Source of the DNA: Galeruca laticollis
Taxonomy: Eukaryota; Arthropoda; Insecta; Coleoptera; Chrysomelidae
Reading direction: 5' to 3'
Assembly: GCA_963921935.1 (NCBI GenBank)
Contig: OY998175.1
Span: 305,435,484 to 305,499,483 of the forward strand
Length of the DNA: 64,000 nucleotides
The position numbers and the translations under genes were made by a program. Under the pieces are notes generated by a model, which was given only the letters and a program-made list of their open reading frames with translations, made no database searches and had not been told where the DNA came from. Positions 55,776 through 64,000 of this stretch are shown piece by piece; within the stretch, counting starts at the first letter, position 1; each line of letters starts with the position of its first letter.

Positions 55776-56260
55776 TGTTACGAAACAGCACACTGGTATA
55801 GTCCCTAAAACCGACCCTGTCTAAGCCAGGTATAATCGTTAGAATTATGGCGGATACGCAGTTATAAAAAACTGTTTACGATTGAGACTATCTTATCTAG
55901 AACTAGTTTTTGAAACCAAAGTTATCTAGAAAATGCCAGAAAAATTATTTGTGTGTATAAGCCGCAGCCCGGAATTCTCTGGTACAAAAGGCACTAGTAT
56001 ATAAGAGGACTGATCAGGAAAAGTTAGTTTAGTTGATAATTTGACATCGTGAAATGAACAAATAAATAAGTGGATATAAATTAATTAAGTTTGAGTGAAT
56101 ATACTGTTGATATAAATTAATAATTAAGTGATTAGTTAAGTTATTATAAATTAAGTGTTAGTGATTAGTTCAGTGTTTTAAATAAATTAGTAAGTAGCCA
56201 TACCGTGTTTAAAATTTATACCCCCCGTTTATTGTTTAAATAAATAACAAAAACATTACA
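55776..56260 (+). repeat. 5' LTR of the macrodomain gypsy element
   Basis: 485 bases, tgttacgaaacagcacactg to aacaaaaacattaca. It contains a gtatataag TATA-like box near 55996 and aaataaa signals near 56238. Preceded by the target duplication gtat. Confidence 0.95.
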
Positions 56261-56280
56261 TTTGTGTCAGAAGTGGGATA
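56261..56280 (+). promoter_or_regulatory. Primer-binding region
   Basis: tttgtgtcagaagtgggata directly follows the 5' LTR. The gtgtcagaagtggga string is a common primer-binding sequence in gypsy elements; the first bases are ttt in place of the expected tgg. Confidence 0.55.
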
Positions 56281-56304
56281 ATATAAATAAATTGCTACGT
56301 AAAA

Positions 56305-57648
56305 ATGGCCAAGAGACTATGTGACCTCAAAGTGGCGGAGCTACGAGCAGAATTGGAAGATCGTGAGTTGGAAACGTCCGGTAAGAAAAGTGAATTAGTA
56401 GAAAGACTTAAAGTGGCACTGGAAAATGACGGCTTTAATCCAGAAACTGTTTTATTTAATGACGAGGCTTCCACCTTAATCTCGTCAATTTCTGCTAATA
56501 TTTTTGTTGACATGGACGAGAAGATTTCTGCCATGGAAGAGAACATGGACGAGAAGATTTCTACTATGAAGAATAATTTTTCTGCAACGAAAAACGATAT
56601 TTCTGCAATAAAGAACGATATTTCTGCAATAAAGAACGATTTTTCTGATATGAAGAATGATATTTCTGCAGATATCTTTACATTGAAAAATGACATCGCT
56701 GCTGAAGTCGAGAATAACATTTCGTCTCTGAAATCGGATATTGAGATTAAGATGACAACGATGAACGAGAAAATAAAATCAGACATGGAGAATAAGATTA
56801 CAACGATGGGAAATCAGATGGACGAGAAAATCAAGGAGTTAGAGACAAAGATTGTAGATTTAAGAACACAAGACACTTCATCAGAAGAAAAGAAGATCGA
56901 GATCTGCAAGCCATAAACACAACCCAAGACAGTTGATACTGGCAGTTTTACCCGAGTCAAGGCCCCAACGATAGATGAAAAGATGTCGTGAACCAATTAC
57001 GTAAAATAGTTTGAAGCAGCCGCTAGAGTGAATAATTGGTCCGATAAGGAGAAAGCAGTGAACTTAACTATCGCGCTTCGGGGAGATGCCTTAGATGTAC
57101 TACAGACGATACCACTTGAAGAAACGGATGACTTAGAGCAGCTGACGAAGAGGTTGGACATGAGATATGGGCACTAACATCTAGAGCACTTGTACCAATC
57201 TCAGCTGAAGAACCGAAGGCAGAAACGTGATGAAGCCCTTCAACAGTATGAAGTGGACATTGCCCGATTAGTTCGATTCGCTTATCCATCAGCACCAGAG
57301 AACATGATGGAATGTCTGGGCATACAGGCGTTTATTGATGGCTTACGTGACCCCGATATGCAGAGGACGCTACGCTTAGCCCATCCCAAAACATTAGTTG
57401 ACGCATTGACAGCTGCTCTTGAATATGAAGCAGCAACGAAGGCTTCGGGTTGCAACAAAGTTAGGACCATCCAAGAAGAAGGCGACGAGGACAAGTTTGA
57501 CCAGATCTTCAGCTTGATCAAAGGTATGATGGACAAGAAACCGAGAAAAATCAGATGCTGGAATTGTAGCGAGCTAGGGCATGTACGTAGTTCGTGTAAG
57601 AGCCCCAAAACTCCTGCAAACCAAGAACCTCAGTCACAGGAAAACTAG
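56305..57648 (+). pseudogene. Gag with N-terminal SAP-like motif and CCHC knuckle
   Basis: ATG 56305 opens MAKRLCDLKVAELRAELEDR, and up to residue 38 it fits a SAP motif (helix, gap, helix with GKKSELVERL), known to bind DNA. A long coiled coil with repeats of NDISAIK follows. The same frame continues through four stops (56914 TAA, 56986 TGA, 57007 TAG, 57175 TAA) into a gypsy-type capsid region (NWSDKEKAVNLTIALRGDAL, ALQQYEVDIARLVRFAYP) and a zinc knuckle, CWNCSELGHVRSSC, ending at 57648. Capsid protein packages the RNA; the SAP motif suggests chromatin or DNA contact, which is inference. Confidence 0.85.
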
Positions 57649-57649
57649 A

Positions 57650-59925
57650 ACGGGTCGGCTACGAGGGGGCAGCACCGACTCATGATCGTTCCAAAGACCC
57701 TCTCATACTGATAGCTTCGCTCAGATGTCGCAACGACAGTGTATATGTGGATGGCGAAGTAAATGGCAAGAAATATGCTCTGCTGGTTGACACTGGAGCA
57801 ACTAGAACCATTATACGACCAGAACTAATAAACTTCAAGAAGAAGCTTTTACCAACGAGACTGCGACTGCGGACCGCCACCGGCGAGAGTGCCAACGTTC
57901 ACGGGGAAACACACATCCAATTGTGAATTGTAGCAGAAAAGTTCACGCATACGGTGATCGTAGCTGACATTGAAGAAGACGTGATTCTGGGAATGGACGT
58001 AATGAATGTACATGGTTTCCAATTAGACTTTAGAAACAGAGCCATTAAAGTGGGTTCCGAGGAGGTATTCCTCATCCACATGAAGGCAGCGCGGTGTTGG
58101 CAGCTGTACAGGAAGATACCGTTCTACCTGCACGAAGCGAAACCATGATAGTAGCACGGCTACAGAGAATCATGTAGGAAGGTACACCGGTGATGATGGA
58201 GCCAAGGAACCACGACGAAGTAGTTGGCAAAGGAGTACTAATAGGAAAAGGATTGGTTACGTCGGCGAAAGAGATCCCAGTACATAAGATAAACGTGAAT
58301 GATTACCCCGTAACCATCAAGAAGGAAACTAGGATTGGATCCTGCGTACCAGTGACGTCTATAGTCCGCCAAACAACGACCACTGACAATTCGAATGCCA
58401 GATTCGAACAGATGTTATCAGTAGCTGGTCAATATTTGAATCGAGCCGAAAAAAAGAGAATGAGAGAATTTCTCTTGCAGTATCGAGACTTATTCGTAAC
58501 AAAAAGAGGAAAGACTGGCAGAACATCAACCGTCAAATACAAAATCGATACTGGTAATGCTAAGCCAATTAGACAATCAATTCGAAGACTTCCACGAGCG
58601 AAGAGAGAGGAAGCTGAAAGAATAATTCGAGAGATGGCAGAAGAAAAAGTGATGGAACCATCAACTAGTCCATGGGTGTCTCCAGTAGTGCTCGTCAAGA
58701 AAAAGGATGGAACTACGAGATTCTGCGTGGATTATCGCCAGCTTAACAACGTGACGAAGAAAGACAGCTATCCTCCGCTTCGAATTGACGACACGCTAGA
58801 CACTTTGGCCGACAGCAAACTGTTTTCCACCTTGGACCTGAAGTCTGGTTATTGGAAGTGGAAATGGATCCAGAAGATAAAGAGAAGACTGCTTTTGCCA
58901 CCGGATCTGGATTATGGCAATTCAACGTCATGCCATTCGGGCTCTGTAATGCGCCTGCGACATTTGAAAGACTTATGGAAAATGTCTTGAGAGGGTTGTC
59001 TTGGAAGACATGCCTGGTCTATTTGGACGACATCGTAGTACTGGGGAAGACGTTTGACGAATATCTGAAGAATTTGGAAGACGTATTCAAACGACTCCAA
59101 GCTGCCCAGCTCATGTTAAACCCGAAGAAATGCTAGCTGTTCCAAAACCGAGTCAACAATCTAGGTCATATAGTGGGCAATGAAGGAGTGGCGGTGGATC
59201 CAGAAAAAATTGCTTCCATTCAGCAATGGCCGCAACCAACCGACAAACATCAAGTTAGGAGTTTCCTTGGAGCTTGCACGTATTATTGAAGATTTATCAG
59301 GAAGTTTGGAGATATTGCCAAGCCTCTAACGCGACTTACAGAAGAAGCAAGAGCTTTCCAATGGGACGAAGACTGTCAAACGGCTTTTGAAAAATTGAAG
59401 AGGCATTTAAGCTCGGCGCCGATATTAGGATATCCATTACCAGAGGGAGACTTTATTCTTGACACTGACGCAAGCAACGTAGGAATTGGTGGAGTGCTCT
59501 CACAGATCCAAGGAGGGCAAGAAAGAGTACTGGGATATTTTAGTGAAGTCCTCTCCAAACCAGAATGAAACTACTGCGTCACAAGAAGAGAACTTTTGGC
59601 GGTAGTGAAGTCCGTGGAACACTTTTACCAGTATCTCTATGGTAGGAAGTTTTTAATCCGGACTGATCATGCAGCACTCAAGTGGTTGATGCAGTTCAAG
59701 AATCCCGAGGGCCAGATCGCTAGATGTATTGAACAACTTCAAGAATACGATTTCAACATCGAACATCGAGCTGGTGTGAGTCACCGAAATGCCGACTCCC
59801 TGTCCAGACGGCCGTGCCCAACAGACTGCTCCCACTGCAACAAGGTGGAATCTAGGGAAGCTGCAGTTTCAAGAACTATTGTAGTCAACGAGAAATGGTC
59901 ACCCACCACGATCAGAGAATGATCC
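57650..59925 (+). pseudogene. Pol part 1: protease, reverse transcriptase, RNase H
   Basis: The protease has LLVDTGATRTIIRPE (57785-57830, intact active site) and VILGMDVM. The RT shows VSPVVLVKKKDGTTRFCVDY, FSTLDLKSGYW, a one-base loss near 58848, then FGLCNAPATFERLM and VYLDDIVVLG (catalytic YLDD, near 59020). RNase H has ILDTDASNVGIGGVLS, TRRELLAVVKSVEHF, IRTDHAALKWL and HRNADSLSRRP. Stops lie at 57923, 58146, 59134, 59287, 59566 and 59920. Most in-frame stops sit where CAG, CGA or CAA would fit. Not expressible as it stands. Confidence 0.93.
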
Positions 59926-59935
59926 TCACCTGAAG

Positions 59936-61184
59936 ATGATCCGGCAATGGAAGAAAGAAAACCGGCGACCTACCTGGCAAGAACTGTCAAGATTTTCACC
60001 GAAACTCAAGGCGTATTGGGCTCAGTGGGACTCCCTTGTCCTGGAAGAAGGGCTGTTGAAAAGAGTCCTTGAAAACGATGATGGTTCTGAGATGAGGAGA
60101 CAGCTAGTTATCCCGAGAACAAGAGTATCTGAGGTACTGAAGGAGTTACACGACAGTCCATCGGGAGGTCATCTGGGAGTGAAGAAAACCCTTCAGCGAG
60201 TTCGTGAAAGGTTTTATTGGATGAACAGCTCCGACGATGTGAAGGACTGGTGTAAGAAATGTACGACTTGTGCTACGAGTAATGGACCACATCGCAAGAG
60301 AAAGGCACCCATGAAACAGTACAATGTTGGAAGCCCTTTCGAAAGGATTGCTTTAGATATCGATGGACCATTTCCGACGACAGAAAATGGTAGCAAATAC
60401 ATACTGGTTGTAATGGATTATTTCACAAAATTACTGGAAATTCACGATATCCCGAACCAAGAGGCCACAACTGTAGCAGATGTATTGGTGAAATAGTTCA
60501 TCAGCCGATATGGACTGCCCATGGAAGTCCACAGTGACCAGGGAAGAAATTTCGAAAGCCATCTATTCCAGGAGATTTGCGACAAGCTGGGAATTAAGAA
60601 GACCAGGACAACAGCATTACATCCACAGTCGGATGGAATGGTCGAGAGAATGAACAGGACTATTGGAAAATACCTGTCCAAAGTAGTATCCAGCCATCAG
60701 AGGGATTGGCCAGTATCTCTCCCTATTCGCATTGGCTTATCGATCTGCCGTCAATGAGTCCACGGGTGAAACACCTGCGAAAATCCTGTTTGGACGTGAA
60801 ATGAGGCTTCCTTGTGACCTGGAATTTGGCTGTCGGCCTGGAGAAGATATAGAAGGCGAAGACTACGTGATCCAATTGAGAAGAAGGCTGGACGATATTC
60901 ATGAATTAGTTCGAACAAATCTTCAAGTTGCCAGCGACAGAATGAAAAGTCGGTACGATACGCAGGCCACAGAAGGCGGTTTTAAAGGAGGGGACAAAGT
61001 ATGGTTACACAACCCGGTGAGGAGGAAAGGATTTTCTCCAAAATTACAAAAATCCTGGGAAGGTCCATACTTAATCAAAAAAAGGATCAATGATGTTTTA
61101 TATCGCATAAGCAAGATCCCCAACGGGAAACCAAAAGTAGTTCACCGAAACCGACTAGCCCATTCGAAGGAGACCATGTCATAG
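59936..61184 (+). pseudogene. Pol part 2: integrase with GPY/F module
   Basis: The zinc-binding region reads SPSGGHLGVKKTLQRVRERF and CKKCTTC. The core carries IALDIDGPF (first Asp), VHSDQGRNFESHLF (second Asp) and HPQSDGMVERMNRTIGK (Glu), with a TAG at 60494 and a frame change near 60725. The tail at 60732-61184 includes ESTGETPAKILFGREMRLP and the GPY/F-type module SWEGPYLIKKRINDVLYRI, ending VHRNRLAHSKETMS. Reading one frame over from about 61170 continues without a stop into the macrodomain-like region, so the two were probably one polyprotein. Confidence 0.92.
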
Positions 61185-61728
61185 AGGAAGGAGTAAACCT
61201 TATTCGAGATGTGTCTGACCCCACCTTCGATGAATTCATGGGCTCGTATGGAGGTACCGGGAAAGCTAGATATGGAGTCACTTCGGAACAACAACAAGAT
61301 TTGTTCACTCTCTCGGAAGATTATTCACTGGCATACAACATCCCCGCCCGTATCAAGAACGCGCGAGGGCTGGCAACCGTCTTTCGAAAGAAGTTCGGGC
61401 AATTAGAAAAAACTTGAAGGCCAGATTCCAGCCCCAGGCAAGACAGTGAAACTGAAACATAATTTGCGGTACGTCTTCTACGTGGTACCTAAAGATGAAT
61501 TTAATGATCGATCTACCTACCGCGATGTGTGGGAAGCACTTCGTAACCTCCGAGACCATGTGTTACAATCCAGCGTGAAGAAACTGGCTATGCCTAAGAT
61601 AGCGAGTAACCAGTTGGATTGGCGAGTTATCAGGAACATGGGTAGAGGTTATCTTTAGAGATACCGGTGTCCAGATATTAATTTGCAGCTACAACCTCCG
61701 TTATCAGTATCCGATGAAGACGGTGCCC
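61170..61728 (+). pseudogene. TARG1/OARD1-like macrodomain at the Pol C-terminus
   Basis: Three consecutive frames make one domain. Up to 61414 it reads QQQDLFTLSEDYSLAYNIPA and GLATVFRKKFGQLEK. After a one-base gain in an A-run (about 61410) it continues LKHNLRYVFYVVPKDEFNDR, STYRDVWEALRNLRDHVL and LAMPKIASNQLDWRVIRNM. After another one-base gain (about 61642) comes VIFRDTGVQILICSYN. Order and spacing match the TARG1 family: DLF strand, basic VF+KKFG helix, Tyr-rich strand, MP-I loop, final strand. The Lys of RKKFG is present; the Gly-rich loop with catalytic Asp is shortened. Macrodomains bind ADP-ribose, and TARG1 removes it from protein or DNA. Whether this copy retained activity before decay is unknown. 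Confidence 0.72.
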
Positions 61729-61785
61729 TGCTATTTCCATAAGATCGGAAAGTGTAGATATGGGGCCAGTTGCTGATTCAAACAT
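61729..61785 (+). other. CCCH zinc-finger motif after the macrodomain
   Basis: In the frame that ends the macrodomain, Cys 61729, Cys 61753, Cys 61771 and His 61783 are spaced C-x7-C-x5-C-x3-H, with the typical fill CYFHKIGKCRYGASC and FKHP. A TGA at 61774-61776 falls in the last spacer, where CGA (Arg) would fit. CCCH fingers of this kind bind single-stranded RNA. The frame then runs on through the polypurine tract into the LTR, so the original C-terminus lay at or after it. Confidence 0.65.
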
Positions 61786-61825
61786 CCAGTCTCGGCTACA
61801 CAAAAGTTCCAGGAGGAACTTCCAT

Positions 61826-61840
61826 TTAAGGAGGGGGTAA
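61826..61840 (+). promoter_or_regulatory. Polypurine tract of the macrodomain gypsy element
   Basis: taaggagggggtaa immediately precedes tgttacg, the start of the 3' LTR. Confidence 0.8.
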
Positions 61841-62327
61841 TGTTACGAAACAGCACACTGGTATAGTCCCTAAAACCGACCCTGTCTAAGCCAGGTATAA
61901 TAGTTAAAATTATGGCGGATACGCAGTTATAAAAAACTGTTTACGATTGAGTCTATCTTATCTAGAACTAGTTTTTGAAACCAGAGTTTTCTAGAAAAGG
62001 CCAGACAAATTATTTGTGTGCATAAGCCGCAGCCCGGAATTCTCTGGTACAAAAGGCACTAGTATATAAGGGGACTGATCAGGAAGAGTTAGTTTAGTTG
62101 ATAATTTGACATCGTGAAATAAACAAATAAATAAGTGGATATAAATTAATTAAGTTTGAGCGAATATACTGTTGATATAAATTAATAATTAAGTGATTAG
62201 TTAAGTATATATAAATTAAGTGTTATTGATTAGTTTAGTGTTTTAAATAAATTAGTAAGTAGCCATACCGAGTGTTTAAAATTTATCCCACCCGTTTATT
62301 GTTTAAATAAATAACAAAAACATTACA
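61841..62327 (+). repeat. 3' LTR of the macrodomain gypsy element
   Basis: 487 bases, same ends as the 5' LTR, followed by gtat. Differences from the 5' copy include taatagttaaaatt against taatcgttagaatt and a two-base gain near 62271. Confidence 0.95.
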
Positions 62328-62331
62328 GTAT

Positions 62332-62494
62332 GTAACTGCGAATTCAAGTATAATTGTGTACATCGAAAATATGTTTTATTTACATGACATGGATGTTAAT
62401 AGAGTTGGTAATAAAATTAAGACATCTAGGAGATATCTTATTAACGTTTTAAATAAACATCACGAAAAGTCTCTAAAAAGAACATCACAAAAAA
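62332..62494. other. Spacer, no gene seen
   Basis: AT-rich DNA between the 3' LTR flank and the mariner remnant, continuing the target sequence after gtat. Confidence 0.4.
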
Positions 62495-63045
62495 GACTTG
62501 TTATGTTTCTTGTTTAGTGGGCCATTGCTTCGATTGATTTTTGGTTTCAGGTGTGTAGTGGTGGACCCACGTTTCATCAACAGTAATTAACCTACGCCAA
62601 AAATCAGCAGGTTTATGCTTTATCATGTCCAAACACCGCTGTAGAGTGATCTGTCGAACTCGTTTTTGTTCAACACTGAGCAAACGCGGCACCCATCTTA
62701 CCGATAGCTTTTTCATATGCAAATGTTCATGCAAAATGTTGAACACACGTTCATATGATATGTTCACCATTTCAGCAATCTCACGTATTTTGACCCGATT
62801 TCGAGGATTTTCTTGATATTTCCTTCAGTAACCACCTCTTTTCGCCTTGCTGTTGATGGTATTGTTGCAGTGCTTGTTCGGCCCCGTTTAAATTCAGCAA
62901 TCCAATATTTTACCATATAATCTGACGGAGCAGATTCGCCGTAATGTTTATCAAGCTTTTCTTTTGTCTCTTTCGCCGTTTTTCCTTTCAAATAATAGTG
63001 TTTAATCACTACACGAAATTAACTTTTTTCCATTTTCCAAGAAAC
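62495..63045 (-). pseudogene. mariner transposase N-terminal part
   Basis: Minus strand: VVIKHYYLKGKTAKETKEKL and KYWIAEFKRGRTS form the first helix-turn-helix (63030-62830). A shift near 62810 leads to NRVKIREIAEMVNISYERVF and MKKLSVRWVPRLLSVEQKR (second helix-turn-helix and the WVPRLL-type linker). ITVDETWVHHYTPETKNQSK holds the first catalytic Asp. Coding ends after KQW at about 62505, so the rest of the catalytic core is missing. The fragment at 51425-52060 carries the complementary half but has its own divergence, so they need not be the same insertion. Confidence 0.9.
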
Positions 63046-63126
63046 ACAAAAGTTGCTTACTTCAAACGACTACAACAAATAAACTAATCGATGAATTTGG
63101 CTAAAATTTTAACAGCTGACGTTTGA

Positions 63127-63899
63127 CAGATCGTAATCAGGCTAGGGACACTGCAGACCGTGCCATCTATAGAGCCCGTCGAGTAACTAAAATCGGTAGA
63201 TAATTCCAAACAATTAACGAAAACTGTAACGTCGTAAGTAATCAAATTTTATTGATTTTCATAACTGCGTATGCGCGATATCATATTGCTCGTCCCCATC
63301 CCCACATGTTATATGTTATACTGTTATCATTTCTTAGTTCAAGTGTAGAGGTTATTTTAAGGTTACGGTATTTTGGTGTATTTTTTAATTGCTATAGTGT
63401 AATATTTATCTGTTGTTTCGTTGCTTTATTGTTATTAATTGAAAAGACAATGTCAAAGTGTATTCTGAAGGAGTAATAAGTGGTGTACTCGGTAAGTCTT
63501 ATTAAAAAAATTTGAGCATTTTTTCTTCCACAATTAACAACCATTATCTTCATTTTTATAGAACACAGAGAATTTTTACTAATTTAATCGACAACTTTAG
63601 AGATCATGGTTGTTCTTTACATTAGCTAAACTGAAAATTGCTGCATTAATAAAGTAAATATTTCTTTTCACAGTTTTGTTCCTCCAACCTAGGAAGATAA
63701 AATTAATATGGCTGAAAAGCAGTGGTAATAAATCATCAAATTTGTCGACGAAAAAACGATGGAGGATATGATCCCTTAATTTTTAAAAACAGTGTTTCTA
63801 TAGATTTGAGAAAGACGAAGAGAGGTTATTAGGACAGTTTAATTTGCCTTCCCATATGAGTGGAAATTAACAATAATTGATGGTAAGTTTTATTGTCCC
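63127..63899 (+). pseudogene. Duplicated promoter/exon fragment, copy B
   Basis: Inverted copy of 15717-16432. It starts aatcaggctagggacactgc at 63127 and carries the same leader, the ATG near 63450 (MSKCILKE, then two stops after a small deletion), the GTAAGT donor, intron, acceptor (cacag near 63673), exon 2 with its stop, and the second donor, ending at gatggtaagttttattgt near 63899. Copy B is more decayed in exon 1 than copy A. Upstream it adjoins the mariner remnant. The parent gene is not in the window. Confidence 0.55.
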
Positions 63900-64000
63900 T
63901 TCAGTTCTGTGAGCAGTATGTTTCTTTTACCCCAGGCAGGGTGCTAGCCTAGCCTGAGAACCCTCCTCCTTTTACCTGACATACGGAATAGAAACCAGAG
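63900..64000. other. Unassigned end of window
   Basis: A more GC-rich stretch; on the minus strand it reads gttctcaggctaggctagca followed by ccctgcctggggtaaaa. This resembles the leader of some insect LINEs, but the window ends before coding could confirm it. Confidence 0.25.

Larger units (their letters stand above)
55776..62327 (+). mobile_element. Ty3/gypsy retrotransposon carrying a macrodomain and a CCCH finger after integrase
   Basis: LTRs at 55776-56260 (485 bp) and 61841-62327 (487 bp) begin tgttacgaaacag and end acattaca. The 4-bp target duplication gtat is at 55772-55775 and 62328-62331. A gtgtcagaagtgggat sequence follows the 5' LTR (primer-binding region), and a purine tract precedes the 3' LTR. 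Gag, protease, RT, RNase H and integrase are all recognisable with many stops. About 650 bases between integrase and the polypurine tract encode extra domains not usual in gypsy elements. The LTRs differ by a dozen or so substitutions and small indels, so it is older than the 31537-36512 element. Confidence 0.95.

Noticed and set aside
61211..61658. The post-integrase frames of the second gypsy as an envelope protein
   Set aside because: No signal peptide, furin-like site or membrane segment is seen; the motifs fit a macrodomain instead.
62332..63126. Joining the two mariner fragments (51.4-52.1 and 62.5-63.0 kb) as one element split by later insertions
   Set aside because: The halves are both minus strand, but the order is compatible only over 10 kb with unrelated intact flanks between, and no matching junction sequence was found.

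Overview
The window is eukaryotic nuclear DNA, almost certainly from an arthropod and most likely an insect. It is AT-rich, has spliceosomal GT-AG introns, and has no bacterial-style operons. It holds Penelope-like, Jockey/CR1-like, RTE-like, Ty3/gypsy, piggyBac, hAT and Tc1/mariner elements in the combination usual in insect genomes. No species can be named from the sequence alone. Almost nothing looks like an ordinary host gene. The candidates are a THAP zinc-finger exon (23649-23918), a very small two-exon gene model (53952-55305), and two inverted copies of a promoter-plus-exon fragment (15717-16432 and 63127-63899). No rRNA, tRNA or CRISPR was seen.

Layout. 1-7 kb: three decayed LINE copies. 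9.1-12.3 kb: a Penelope-like element with its terminal repeats, a 12-bp target duplication and one nonsense codon. 12.4-13.1 kb: a short non-autonomous hAT. 13.6-15.0 kb: a gypsy integrase remnant. 16.5-17.3 kb: a Tc1 remnant. 17.3-29.4 kb: one minus-strand LINE split at a TTAA by a 10.5-kb piggyBac-family insertion (17790-28298). That insertion itself holds an apparently intact piggyBac (20109-22596), a THAP exon, a broken second transposase and a truncated Penelope copy. 30.1-41.2 kb: a transposon with about 0.5-kb terminal inverted repeats and a split gene with two Cys/His clusters and an XPG/FEN1-like nuclease segment (Academ-like). It is interrupted by a gypsy element with 222-bp LTRs (31537-36512) and by a third piggyBac (37903-40214). 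41.3-50.5 kb: an unclassified transposase-like gene split by a hAT element, which is split by an RTE-like LINE, which carries a 279-bp MITE in its TA tail. 51.5-53.5 kb: a mariner remnant and a 1-kb fold-back element. 55.8-62.3 kb: a gypsy element with about 486-bp LTRs. 62.5-63.9 kb: a mariner remnant and a copy of the duplicated gene fragment.

The most unusual item is the 55776-62327 gypsy element. Its Gag begins with a SAP-like DNA-binding motif. Downstream of integrase, before the polypurine tract, it carries a region resembling a TARG1/OARD1-type macrodomain (ADP-ribose binding) followed by a CCCH zinc finger. This copy is broken, but the reading is continuous if a few single-base shifts are allowed for. 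Next in interest are the long-TIR Academ-like transposon, the 10.5-kb piggyBac insertion whose flanks rejoin a LINE reading frame exactly, a piggyBac transposase whose ATG is created only by splicing, and hammerhead-ribozyme-like cores in the Penelope repeats and in the MITE. Frame restorations are inferences by eye; no database search was run.
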